This document shows positions 17,822-25,627 of a stretch of DNA of 64,000 nt, in pieces (the stretch's first letter is position 1; each line of letters opens with the position of its first letter). The position numbers and the translations under genes were made by a program. This DNA comes from CALOBA01 sp942491465. Lineage in GTDB: Bacteria; Pseudomonadota; Gammaproteobacteria; Chromatiales; Chromatiaceae. The notes beneath the pieces were generated by a model, which was given only the letters and a program-made list of their open reading frames with translations, was not told the origin of the DNA and did no database searches. The stretch covers positions 55,824-119,823 of the forward strand of contig CALOBA010000011.1 in assembly GCA_942491465.1 (NCBI GenBank). Direction: 5' to 3'.

Positions 17822-18352
17822 TCAGCTATCGCGCCGCTTCAGCTCGGCGAGCGCAGCGAAAGGATGGCGAGCGCCCTGCTCTTCCTGTTCTTCGTCGGTC
17901 GAAGCGACGTCGCCGACGGAGGCCGGAGAATGGCACCGGTTCACCTCGTGCCGCGGAACCATCGGTATGAGCAGCCGGATCTCGTCCTCCAAGAGTTGGA
18001 TCGGCCTGAGCGAACGGCCCTCAACCAGCAGCGGCTCACACCCCTCGGGCAGACGATCAATCTCCGCAATGACTTTCACGACGGCCAGCGCCATGTGCTC
18101 GTCGACCGGAACGACCAGCGGACCCAGACAGCGTTGACACTGCACGACGAACTCTCCGCGAAGCATGCCGGAGACGAAACTACGTCGTTGCGCGCCACGA
18201 TAGAATCGCATCTCGAAGTCGATGCGCAGTCCATCGCCGAATATCGACTCCCGCAGTCCCGGCATGTCATCAATCCTTAACGTACCTCGGTAAGCTCTCC
18301 CTCGAGCTGCCGAGACATCCGGGTCGATATGTTCGAGAAGATCGCCGCACAT
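17822..18352 (-). CDS. yceD: YceD family (DUF177) protein, 23S rRNA accumulation
   Basis: This 176-residue protein belongs to the YceD/DUF177 family that is co-transcribed with rpmF and affects 23S rRNA accumulation. The central VVQCQRCLGPLVVPV carries the conserved CxxC, followed by the acidic region and the LLEDEIRLLIPMVPRHE motif. The C-terminus has an acidic DEEQEEQ stretch and ends in the usual NPFAxLxxLK-like form (HPFAALAELKR). It probably heads the long fatty-acid operon. Confidence 0.9.
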   Translation of the reverse strand: MCGDLLEHIDPDVSAARGRAYRGTLRIDDMPGLRESIFGDGLRIDFEMRFYRGAQRRSFVSGMLRGEFVVQCQRCLGPLVVPVDEHMALAVVKVIAEIDRLPEGCEPLLVEGRSLRPIQLLEDEIRLLIPMVPRHEVNRCHSPASVGDVASTDEEQEEQGARHPFAALAELKRRDS

Positions 18353-18463
18353 AAGCCCCTTAGCTTATGATCGCAGAGGCATCGTTGTCAACGAAGCATG
18401 CGACGGCCCGGGTCGGGCGGCGTTGCCAAGCGCGGCCACAACACCGTCAGCGCCATCCGGGGG

Positions 18464-18492
18464 TTGACACTGGCCCGCGGCGCGACTAGACT
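18464..18492 (+). promoter_or_regulatory. Sigma-70 promoter of tRNA-Asn
   Basis: A consensus TTGACA (18464-18469) and TAGACT (18487-18492) are separated by 17 bases, with a GC-rich discriminator (GCGCGGC) before the expected start about ten bases upstream of the mature tRNA. A GC-rich discriminator is typical of stable-RNA promoters under stringent control. Confidence 0.8.
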
Positions 18493-18509
18493 GCGCGGCT
18501 TGTTGTCAT

Positions 18510-18585
18510 TCCCCGATAGCTCAGTTGGTAGAGCAACTGACTGTTAATCAGTGGGTCACTGGTTCGAGTCCAGTTCGGGGAGCCA
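18510..18585 (+). tRNA. tRNA-Asn (anticodon GTT)
   Basis: The 76-base sequence folds as a complete cloverleaf: acceptor stem TCCCCGA pairing with TCGGGGA, D-loop with AGTTGGTAGA, anticodon arm CTGACTGTTAATCAG with GTT in the loop, T-arm CTGGTTCGAGTCCAG, discriminator G and an encoded CCA. No neighbouring tRNA is present. Confidence 0.98.
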
Positions 18586-18708
18586 ATTTCGCGCGAAGAC
18601 CGCCAGCCAAGGAGTGGCGAGGCCGGGCTCGGCGCAACGGACGCGACATCTTTCGGAATTTTCCGTCGCCGTTCTCGGCGTAAGATCCAACCTTCTCCAT
18701 TTAGGCTG

Positions 18709-19104
18709 ATGACCGAATCGAAGTACAGTCCGTGTCCAGCCTGCGGCCAGCCGAAACGCCTATATATGGCCTGCGAGCACTGCGGGTACAGCTTTATCGG
18801 CTCCGAGCTGAGCAAGCAGCCATCCCCCATGGGCAGCCGAAGAGCGCCCCGTCATGACCAAGGATGGGAATCTCGAGGTTCGAGAGAAGAAGAAGGGGCC
18901 GGGTCCGCGAGTACGACTCGGCCAGGGCGTGGTAAAGAGGTGCAGATCAAGACCAAACGGCCGAAGGCTGCTTTTGTGCCGGGGCACAGATCGACCCTCA
19001 CTCGCGCCGGCGACCCGCCCGCGTCCGCGGAGAGCACCCAAGTCGCCGTAGAGGATCCGGATTCGTCTTCCACTCCCAGCACTGACGAAGACACCGACGC
19101 CTGA
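18709..19104 (+). CDS. Hypothetical protein with N-terminal zinc ribbon
   Basis: The 131-residue protein starts with two cysteine pairs, CPACG (about residue 9) and CEHCGY (about 23), a zinc-ribbon knuckle pattern resembling L32/rubredoxin-like ribbons. After about residue 40 the sequence is low in complexity, rich in Ser, Arg, Pro, Thr and Glu and probably disordered. Function is unknown. The frame is on the same strand as the tRNA just upstream; no strong ribosome-binding site is visible, so the call rests on the cysteine pattern. Confidence 0.55.
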   Translation: MTESKYSPCPACGQPKRLYMACEHCGYSFIGSELSKQPSPMGSRRAPRHDQGWESRGSREEEGAGSASTTRPGRGKEVQIKTKRPKAAFVPGHRSTLTRAGDPPASAESTQVAVEDPDSSSTPSTDEDTDA

Positions 19105-19326
19105 CGGGCACCTCGATATGGTGCCAACAGCGCGTGCCGATGGCTCCACAACATCGAGCAGCCCGCCTCACTCGATCGACGAAGACGCAAAACGCCGGCA
19201 CTGATCACCACCTGCCGTGGCGAATTTCAGCTATTGCCAACCAGGCTTTTCTTCGTCAAGATTAGCATCTTAGCGCTCTTTTCGAGACCCTGCCAAAGGT
19301 CTCCGAAGCCACGAGGTGCATCGTTC

Positions 19327-20790
19327 ATGTCCAGTCGTACTCGCCCCGCATCCATCCTGACTGGATTGGGTATTTTCGTTATTTTGTTCGCCATCAGCGG
19401 CTGCGGCGGCGGTCGCGCCAGCAAACCCGACGCGATCGACTCCTACAGGGCGTCAGCGACGGGGACCTTTCCCGTACCGGACGAACTGCAGGGCAACGTC
19501 AACTTCTGGCGCCATGTCTATGGCATATGGGGCCGCGGGCAGATAGCGTTCCACGACGACCGCTACCTCGGGGTCATCTACGAGGTTGCCGACCTGCCTG
19601 GTCCCATCAGCGAAGGCTACACGAGCCAGCAGCGAGCGTGGCTCCGTGTCCGTAAGGAAGATTACGCGGCTCGACTCAAGTCGTTGGACCGACGGCTCAA
19701 TCAGGGCCAAACCCTGAGCCCCGGCGAGCGTGATCTCCTCGCCAAGTTCGACGAGGTCGGCGGGCGAGCAGCCCTCGCGGGGGCAGATGCGCGGGTGCGC
19801 AGCCAGCGGGGTCTGCGTGAGCGTTTCCGCCGCGGGGTGGAGATCAGCGGTCGCTACGACGCGGAATTCCGAGGCATCATGCGCCAACATGGCGTCCCCG
19901 AGGATCTGGCCTATCTGCCACACGTCGAGTCGTCATTCCAGACTCACGCCCGCTCGAAGGTCGGTGCCGGCGGCGTCTGGCAATTTATGCCGGGCACGGC
20001 CCGACAGTACATGACGCTTAATCGCGCTATCGACGAACGCTTCGACCCGATCCTCGCCGCCGATGGCGCGGCGCGGTACCTCGCCGGCGCACATCGCAAG
20101 CTCGGAAGCTGGCCCTTGGCGATCACCTCCTACAATCACGGACAGGGCGGGATGGCTAAAGCAAAGGCCCTGTACGGGGACGACATCGGCAGGATCGCGA
20201 CCCGCTACAACGGGCGCGCCTTCGGCTTCGCATCACGCAACTTTTACGCGGAGTTCGTCGCCGCGCGGGAGGTCGCCGCGAACGCAAATCGCTACTTCCC
20301 GGAAGGCATCACCTACGAGCCACCTTGGCGCCACGACCGCCTGGTCCTCCGTCATTCGATGCCCGTCTACCATGTCGCACGACACTACGGCGTGTCCGAC
20401 GGCAGCCTAACCCGCATCAACCTACACTGGGATGATCGTGTACGCACCGGCAGCCTGCACTTGCCGGCCGGCTCAACCATCTGGCTTCCGGAGGGCTCGA
20501 CGCGGCGTGTCGCGAGCCAACCGCCGCCGGTGCGCACCGCCGTATTTGTCGCTCAAGCCAAGCCTGAAGCCAAACCGACACCGGCCAGGGTACGCAAACC
20601 GCTGGTCGCCAAGCGGAAACCGGCCCCGAAGGTAACCGCCGCACGTTACTACGTGGTCAAGTCCGACGAGACGCTCTATCGCGTCGCGTTGAAGAACGGG
20701 ATCTCGGTCGATCAGCTACGCAAGCTGAACAAGATGGGACCGGGCGAAACCAGAATCAGACCGGGACAGCGGCTGAAGGTCGGCATCTAG
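19327..20790 (+). CDS. mltD: Membrane-bound lytic murein transglycosylase D (lipoprotein)
   Basis: The start at 19327 gives a clean lipoprotein signal (hydrophobic stretch ending FAISGC, cysteine about residue 24), so I prefer it to the longer frame from 19234. An SLT catalytic domain spans about residues 175-330: the catalytic glutamate is in YLPHVESSFQTHA, followed by GAGGVWQFMPGTARQYM and ITSYNHGQGGM. A LysM-like segment (MPVYHVARHYGVSDGSLTRI) and a clear C-terminal LysM (YYVVKSDETLYRVALKNGIS) bind peptidoglycan. The linker between them is Lys/Pro/Ala rich. 487 residues, close to other MltD proteins. It acts on peptidoglycan from the outer membrane. Confidence 0.9.
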   Translation: MSSRTRPASILTGLGIFVILFAISGCGGGRASKPDAIDSYRASATGTFPVPDELQGNVNFWRHVYGIWGRGQIAFHDDRYLGVIYEVADLPGPISEGYTSQQRAWLRVRKEDYAARLKSLDRRLNQGQTLSPGERDLLAKFDEVGGRAALAGADARVRSQRGLRERFRRGVEISGRYDAEFRGIMRQHGVPEDLAYLPHVESSFQTHARSKVGAGGVWQFMPGTARQYMTLNRAIDERFDPILAADGAARYLAGAHRKLGSWPLAITSYNHGQGGMAKAKALYGDDIGRIATRYNGRAFGFASRNFYAEFVAAREVAANANRYFPEGITYEPPWRHDRLVLRHSMPVYHVARHYGVSDGSLTRINLHWDDRVRTGSLHLPAGSTIWLPEGSTRRVASQPPPVRTAVFVAQAKPEAKPTPARVRKPLVAKRKPAPKVTAARYYVVKSDETLYRVALKNGISVDQLRKLNKMGPGETRIRPGQRLKVGI

Positions 20791-20862
20791 GAGCCTTTCC
20801 GACTTAGGCCGGCCCCTCAAGGCAAACAGGCTCCTAGCCGGCGCACAATGGCACCACCGAGT

Positions 20863-21648
20863 TCAGCGCCGACGGATCTGCAACTCGCGGATCGGGGCGT
20901 CGCCCCAGTGCATCGGTATCGGCGATAGACGTGAGCGAAGGTTCGGCTCCAACATTCGGCTGGCATCCGTCGCTTGGATGACGTAGCGCTCAACGCCTTC
21001 CGCCGCCAACCGCTCCATCAGCAGGCTGAGATAGTCCCGATCATCCAGCCCCGGATACGGGGTTGTGCGCACCTCCAAGTCAGTCCCCGCATCCAAGAGC
21101 AGCCGTAGGCTGCGCCAAGCACGGGCACCTGATCCGGGAACACCGGTGACGCGGGGATAGTCCTCAGGCAAGGCCTTGATGTCGAGCCCGACCCAATCGA
21201 GCAGCGGCAGGATGCGCGCGAGGTGCTCCGGGTACGGGCCCGCCGTGTGCAACCCTACCTTAAAGCCCATTGCGCGCGCATCGGCGATGGCCGATGCAAG
21301 CCGTCGCTGGGCCGTCGGCTCCCCGCCGCTGAAGACCACGGCATCGAGCAGTCCACGACGACTGCCCAGGAAGGACAGCACCTTATCCCAAGGCCACTGC
21401 GCCGATCCGCTGGTGGTCAATAGGTGCCCGTTGTGGCAGTAGCCGCACCGCCAGGGACAGCCCTGGCAGTAGACAACGGCGGCGAGCTCTCCCGGATAGT
21501 CGATACTGGTCATGGGCGTCAGCCCACCGACCCGCAAGCCTGACCCAGAGGACTCTGATGCCGCATCCGGCGCGACTTGATTCTCACCCGGCGACGGCGA
21601 ATGCCGGGCACTCAGGTCCGCGACAGCGGAGGTGCACCCCTGTTCCAT
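20863..21648 (-). CDS. nrdG: Anaerobic ribonucleotide reductase activating protein (long form)
   Basis: This radical SAM enzyme installs the glycyl radical on NrdD. The cluster-binding motif is CPWRCGYCHNG near residue 80 and the glycine-rich SAM motif VVFSGGEPTAQ near 122. At 261 residues it is longer than the E. coli NrdG and fits the NrdG2-type group; the N-terminal 40 residues are low in complexity and may not all be translated. It is the last gene of an operon, 12 bases after the small glycyl-radical gene. Confidence 0.9.
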   Translation of the reverse strand: MEQGCTSAVADLSARHSPSPGENQVAPDAASESSGSGLRVGGLTPMTSIDYPGELAAVVYCQGCPWRCGYCHNGHLLTTSGSAQWPWDKVLSFLGSRRGLLDAVVFSGGEPTAQRRLASAIADARAMGFKVGLHTAGPYPEHLARILPLLDWVGLDIKALPEDYPRVTGVPGSGARAWRSLRLLLDAGTDLEVRTTPYPGLDDRDYLSLLMERLAAEGVERYVIQATDASRMLEPNLRSRLSPIPMHWGDAPIRELQIRRR

Positions 21649-21660
21649 AACGCGCAGGCC

Positions 21661-21864
21661 TCAGGCCGCTGCGCGGTACCTAGCCGGGATCACCTGCTCA
21701 CCCGTCGGCTGCTCACTGAAGTAGGTTCGCTGCTGATGCTCCGAGCGCTTGCCGGCATTGAACGCCGAAACCGGGCGGTGATAGCCCATGACCCGGGTCC
21801 AGACCTCGCAGCGGGTGCGCTCTTCGTCGTTCAGGCTGATGTCGGTGTTGTTGTTGGCATTCAT
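21661..21864 (-). CDS. Stand-alone glycyl-radical domain of anaerobic ribonucleotide reductase
   Basis: This 67-residue protein carries the C-terminal signature normally fused to class III ribonucleotide reductases: ERTRCEVWTRVMGYHRPVSA, with glycine 27 as the expected radical site and cysteine 19 as a possible zinc ligand, then FNAGKRSEHQQ. It has its own AGGAG site seven bases before ATG 21864 and lies 49 bases after the nrdD stop, in a different frame. The first 15 residues are Asn rich and unlike NrdD. It would have to dock with the large NrdD to form an active enzyme. Its frame is also open upstream to 22020, overlapping the end of nrdD. Confidence 0.85.
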   Translation of the reverse strand: MNANNNTDISLNDEERTRCEVWTRVMGYHRPVSAFNAGKRSEHQQRTYFSEQPTGEQVIPARYRAAA

Positions 21865-21913
21865 AGTGATCTCCTGTGTTTCAGTGTTGTTGAGGTGAAT
21901 AATGCTGCGCGGT

Positions 21914-23980
21914 TCAGGCACAGACTGCGCATACCGGGACGTCTGCATCGGCCCGCGCTGCCGCTGCACGCTTTTTCGCAAGCAGCTCCTCATCGCAGAG
22001 CGGGCAGAATTCATGCTCACCGGCGATATAGCCGTGCTGCGGGCAGATCGAGAACACCGGCGTCACCGTCAGATAGGGCAACCGGAATTGCTCCAGCGAT
22101 CGGCGCACCAGTCGTTTGCAGGCGTCGGTTGAGCTGATGCGCTCGCTCATATAGAGGTGCAGCACCGTCCCGCCGGTGTACTTCGATTGCAGCTCGTGCT
22201 GCATCTCAAGCGCCTGGAACGGATCATCGGTGTAGCCCACCGGCAGCTGTGAGGAGTTGGTGTAGTACGGGGCCTCGTCGCTGCCGGCCTGGAGGATGCT
22301 GGGGAAGCGCTTCTTGTCCTCGCGGGCGAAGCGATAGGTGGTGCCCTCCGCCGGCGTCGCCTCCAGGTTGTACATGTGCCCGGTCTCCTCTTGGAACTGG
22401 ACCATGCGTGCGCGGACGTGATCGAGAAGTCGGGCCGCAAAATCGCGGCCCCATTCCGTCGTGATGTCGTCGGTATCGCCGGTGAAGTTGCGGATCAGCT
22501 CATTGATGCCGTTGACACCGAGGGTGCTGAAGTGATTGCGCAGGGTGCCGAGATAACGCTTCGTGTAAGGAAAGAGACCGGCGTCCATATGGCGCTGGAT
22601 CACCTTGCGCTTGAGCTCCAGGCTCTTGCGGGCCAAGTCCATCAGCTCGTCGAGCCGGCGCAGCAGCCCCGGCTCATCGCCGCGATGGGTGTAGCCCAGG
22701 CGCGCGCAGTTGATGGTGACCACGCCGAGAGAGCCGGTCTGCTCCGCTGAGCCGAACAGGCCGTTGCCACGCTTGAGCAACTCGCGCAGGTCGAGCTGCA
22801 GACGGCAGCACATCGACCGGACCATGTTCGGCGACAGCTCCGAGTTGAGGAAGTTCTGGAAGTACGGCAGCCCGTACTTGGCCGTCATCTCGAACAACCG
22901 TGCCGCATTCTCGCTGTCCCAGGGGAAGTCCTCGGTGATGTTGTAGGTCGGGATCGGGAAGGTGAAGATCCGGCCCTTGGCATCGCCCTCGGTCATCACC
23001 TCGATGTAGGCGCGATTGATCAGGTCCATCTCCGCCTGCAGCTCGCCGTAGGTGAATGCCTGCTCCTCACCGCCGATCACCGGCACCTGGGAGCGCAAGT
23101 CCTCCGGACAGACCCAGTCGAAGGTCAGGTTGGTGAACGGCGTCTGGCAGCCCCAACGCGACGGCACGTTGAGGTTGTAGATCAGCTCCTGGATGTACTG
23201 CTTGACCTGCTTGTAGCCCAGCCCGTCGAGACGCACGAACGGCGCCATGTAGGTATCGAAGCTGGAGAACGCCTGCGCGCCGGCCCACTCGTTCTGCAGG
23301 GTGCCGAGGAAGTTGACGATCTGCCCGACGGCACTGGACATGTGCCGCGGCGGGCCGGCCTCGACCTTGCCGGGCACGCCGTTCAGGCCCTCGGTCAGCA
23401 ACGTGCGCAGGGACCAACCGGCGCAGTAGCCGGCGAGCATGTCCAGATCGTGGATATGCATGTCGCCGTTGCGGTGGGCCTCACCGACTTGGGGCGGATA
23501 GACGTGGCTCAGCCAGTAGTTGGCGATCATCTTGCCCGAGGTGTTCAGGATCAGACCGCCGAGGGAGTAGCCCTGGTTGGCATTGGCGGCGACGCGCCAG
23601 TCCGAGCGGTCCAGATACTCGTCGATGGACGATGCCACATCGACCAGCGTGCCCTGATCCGCACGCAGCTTGGCGTGCTGCTCGCGATAGACGATATAGG
23701 AGCGGGCGGTGGCGAAGTGGTTGGCGCTGATCAGCGTCTGCTCGACCACGTCCTGGATGCCCTCGATGTCGGGGATGCGACCGTTGCTGTAGCGATGGGC
23801 CAGTACCTTGACCACCTGTGCGGTCAGCAGCGACGCCTCGAACGCGTCGAGCTCGCCGGTCTCACGCCCGGCGGCGAGAACCGCCTGCTCGATCCTGCTC
23901 GCATCGAAGGCGATCTCATGCCCATCGCGCTTGCGGATACGTGTCGGCAACGTCGCAATACTGCTCTCGCTGATCCCCAT
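21914..23980 (-). CDS. nrdD: Anaerobic ribonucleoside-triphosphate reductase, catalytic part lacking the glycyl-radical segment
   Basis: Residues about 10-100 form an ATP-cone (IRKRDGHEIAFDASRIEQAV onward), the activity-control domain. The class III reductase core follows, including LFGSAEQTGSLGVVTINCAR and TLGVNGINELIRNF. The C-terminus has the zinc-site start ICPQHGYIAGEHEFCPLCDE but then diverges into an Ala-rich tail ending VPVCAVCA, and the radical glycine motif is absent from this chain. The motif is encoded by the next gene. 688 residues from ATG 23980. Two NrdR boxes upstream imply control by NrdR. The enzyme makes dNTPs without oxygen. Confidence 0.93.
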   Translation of the reverse strand: MGISESSIATLPTRIRKRDGHEIAFDASRIEQAVLAAGRETGELDAFEASLLTAQVVKVLAHRYSNGRIPDIEGIQDVVEQTLISANHFATARSYIVYREQHAKLRADQGTLVDVASSIDEYLDRSDWRVAANANQGYSLGGLILNTSGKMIANYWLSHVYPPQVGEAHRNGDMHIHDLDMLAGYCAGWSLRTLLTEGLNGVPGKVEAGPPRHMSSAVGQIVNFLGTLQNEWAGAQAFSSFDTYMAPFVRLDGLGYKQVKQYIQELIYNLNVPSRWGCQTPFTNLTFDWVCPEDLRSQVPVIGGEEQAFTYGELQAEMDLINRAYIEVMTEGDAKGRIFTFPIPTYNITEDFPWDSENAARLFEMTAKYGLPYFQNFLNSELSPNMVRSMCCRLQLDLRELLKRGNGLFGSAEQTGSLGVVTINCARLGYTHRGDEPGLLRRLDELMDLARKSLELKRKVIQRHMDAGLFPYTKRYLGTLRNHFSTLGVNGINELIRNFTGDTDDITTEWGRDFAARLLDHVRARMVQFQEETGHMYNLEATPAEGTTYRFAREDKKRFPSILQAGSDEAPYYTNSSQLPVGYTDDPFQALEMQHELQSKYTGGTVLHLYMSERISSTDACKRLVRRSLEQFRLPYLTVTPVFSICPQHGYIAGEHEFCPLCDEELLAKKRAAAARADADVPVCAVCA

Positions 23981-24005
23981 GTCTTCCCCTTATTGTTCGG
24001 CTCAA

Positions 24006-24052
24006 CCACTAGATGTTGTGGTACAGAGTAAGCCGAACCCAAGATATTGTGA
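24006..24052 (-). promoter_or_regulatory. Tandem NrdR boxes upstream of nrdD
   Basis: Two imperfect palindromes close to the NrdR-box consensus (ACACWATATATWGTGT type) lie at 24006-24021 (minus strand CCACAACATCTAGTGG) and 24037-24052 (TCACAATATCTTGGGT). Their starts are 31 bases apart, three helical turns, the usual NrdR arrangement. The nearer box is 26 bases before the nrdD start. I expect repression by NrdR when dATP is plentiful. Confidence 0.75.
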
Positions 24053-24138
24053 ATACCATCCTTTGACCCCGATTGACCCAAGTCAAAACCGCTGCGCGTG
24101 AGACCTAGAAAACAAGGGGTTGCAGACCAGGCGCCAAC

Positions 24139-24196
24139 GAAAAAAAAAGCGACCGTCGGCACCCCGGATCGCATCCACGAGCAGGGGCCGTCGGTC
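24139..24196 (-). terminator. Rho-independent terminator of the permease gene
   Basis: On the minus strand a long stem (GACCGACGGCCCC pairing with GGGGTGCCGACGGTC, one mismatch and one bulge) is followed by GC and a run of nine T (24148-24140). It starts 33 bases after the permease stop and separates that gene from nrdD. Confidence 0.75.
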
Positions 24197-24228
24197 AGAT
24201 CGATATGCGAGAAGATCGCGGAGCGGGG

Positions 24229-25434
24229 TCACCGCCCCGCGAGGGCTCGCACCGGGTCCATGCGCGCCGCCCGGCGGGCCGGCAGCAGGCCGAAGACGAG
24301 CCCGGTGCCCAATGAGACGCCCGCGGCCAGCAGCGGTGCCCAGGCCGGGACCGGCAACGGAAATTCGGGATACTGATGATTGAACAGCGAGATGCCGGCG
24401 AACGCCAGGCCGATCCCCAGCAGCGTGCCGCTGCCGGCGAGCAGCACCGCCTCGGTCAGAAACAGCGCCGTGACCTGGCCCGAGCCGGCACCGAGCGCCT
24501 TCAGCAGCCCGATCTCGGCGGTGCGCTGGGAAACCGCAACCAGCATCACGTTCATGATCAGCACCCCGGCCACGACCAGGCTGACGCCGGCAATCCCGGC
24601 CGCCGCCAGCGTCAGCGCCCGCAGGATCTCGTCGAAGGTACCCAGCATCGCATCCTGGGCGATGACGGTGACGTCATCGTCACCGTCGTGACGATCCCGA
24701 ATGATGCTCAGGATGTCCGCTTTGGCCGCGTCCAGGCCTTGGCGCCGCCGGGCCTCGACCAGGATGCGAAACAGCCCCGGGTTGTCGAACAGTTGCTGCG
24801 CAGTGGCCACCGGGATCACGGCAAGGTCCGCCAGATCGGTACCCAGGGAGACGCCGCTGCTGGCGAGCAGACCGATGACCCGAAACCGCCGATCGCCGAC
24901 CCGCACAAAGCGCCCGATCGGGTGCGCACCGCCGAACAACTCGCTCGCCAACGTCTCGCCGAGGATGATCACCGCACGCCCACGCTCGGGATCGCCCGGC
25001 GGCAAGATGCGCCCCCCGGCCAGCCTAAGATGGCGGATGGCAAAGAACTCGGCCGTGCTGCCGAGCACCGAGACCTCGCGGGTCAGACTGCCGGCGGAGA
25101 CCGGTGCCGCGCCCATGGAGACCGGCGCGATGCGAGCGATGTGGGGCGAGCGCAGCAACGCCAGCGCATCAACGAGGGTCAGGTCGCGCGGCGTCTCGCC
25201 GAGCATCGGCGGCGGGCCGCCGGTGGTCTCGTTGCGCCCCGGGATGACGATCAACAGATGCGTGCCAAGCTCCGCCAGCTGGTCCTGGACATAGCGGCGG
25301 GCGCCCTCCCCCACCGCGCTGAGGCTGACCACCGCGGCAGTCCCCAGCGCCACGGCCAGCAACGTCAACCACGAGCGCGCGCCATGGGCGATCAGTGCGC
25401 GGCTGGCGTAGCGCAGGACATCTTCGCTGTACAT
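24229..25434 (-). CDS. ABC transporter permease, MacB/FtsX type, no adjacent ATPase
   Basis: The 401-residue protein (ATG 25434, GAGG site six bases upstream) has one N-terminal membrane helix (SWLTLLAVALGTAAVVSLS, about 22-40). A large periplasmic MacB-type domain follows (EVSVLGSTAEFFAIRHLRLA). Three C-terminal helices begin near residue 275, with AEIGLLKALGAGSGQVTALF typical of FtsX permeases. It would pair with an ATPase of the LolD/MacB kind, but neither neighbour is one. Possible roles are export of a peptide, lipoprotein or drug; the substrate is unknown. The gene is single, with its own terminator downstream. Confidence 0.83.
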   Translation of the reverse strand: MYSEDVLRYASRALIAHGARSWLTLLAVALGTAAVVSLSAVGEGARRYVQDQLAELGTHLLIVIPGRNETTGGPPPMLGETPRDLTLVDALALLRSPHIARIAPVSMGAAPVSAGSLTREVSVLGSTAEFFAIRHLRLAGGRILPPGDPERGRAVIILGETLASELFGGAHPIGRFVRVGDRRFRVIGLLASSGVSLGTDLADLAVIPVATAQQLFDNPGLFRILVEARRRQGLDAAKADILSIIRDRHDGDDDVTVIAQDAMLGTFDEILRALTLAAAGIAGVSLVVAGVLIMNVMLVAVSQRTAEIGLLKALGAGSGQVTALFLTEAVLLAGSGTLLGIGLAFAGISLFNHQYPEFPLPVPAWAPLLAAGVSLGTGLVFGLLPARRAARMDPVRALAGR

Positions 25435-25627
25435 CGCCGACCTCGAATTTGATGGCTGAGGAACATCCGCGTCACGGCCCGTTGGCGACCCGGACCGCTG
25501 CTGAGAATACCAGCCAAGGCGCGCGGCGTGATGGGCACGCATCGACATCGACGACAGCGGCGGTCCGGCGCGACGCATCCGTTAAGATGTACATCCCGTC
25601 CGAACCATACCGAGGCAAGGCCGACCC

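Noticed and set aside
21914..21916. TGA at the end of nrdD as a selenocysteine codon
   Set aside because: Reading through meets a stop within about eleven codons without reaching the glycine motif, which is in another frame with its own ribosome-binding site.
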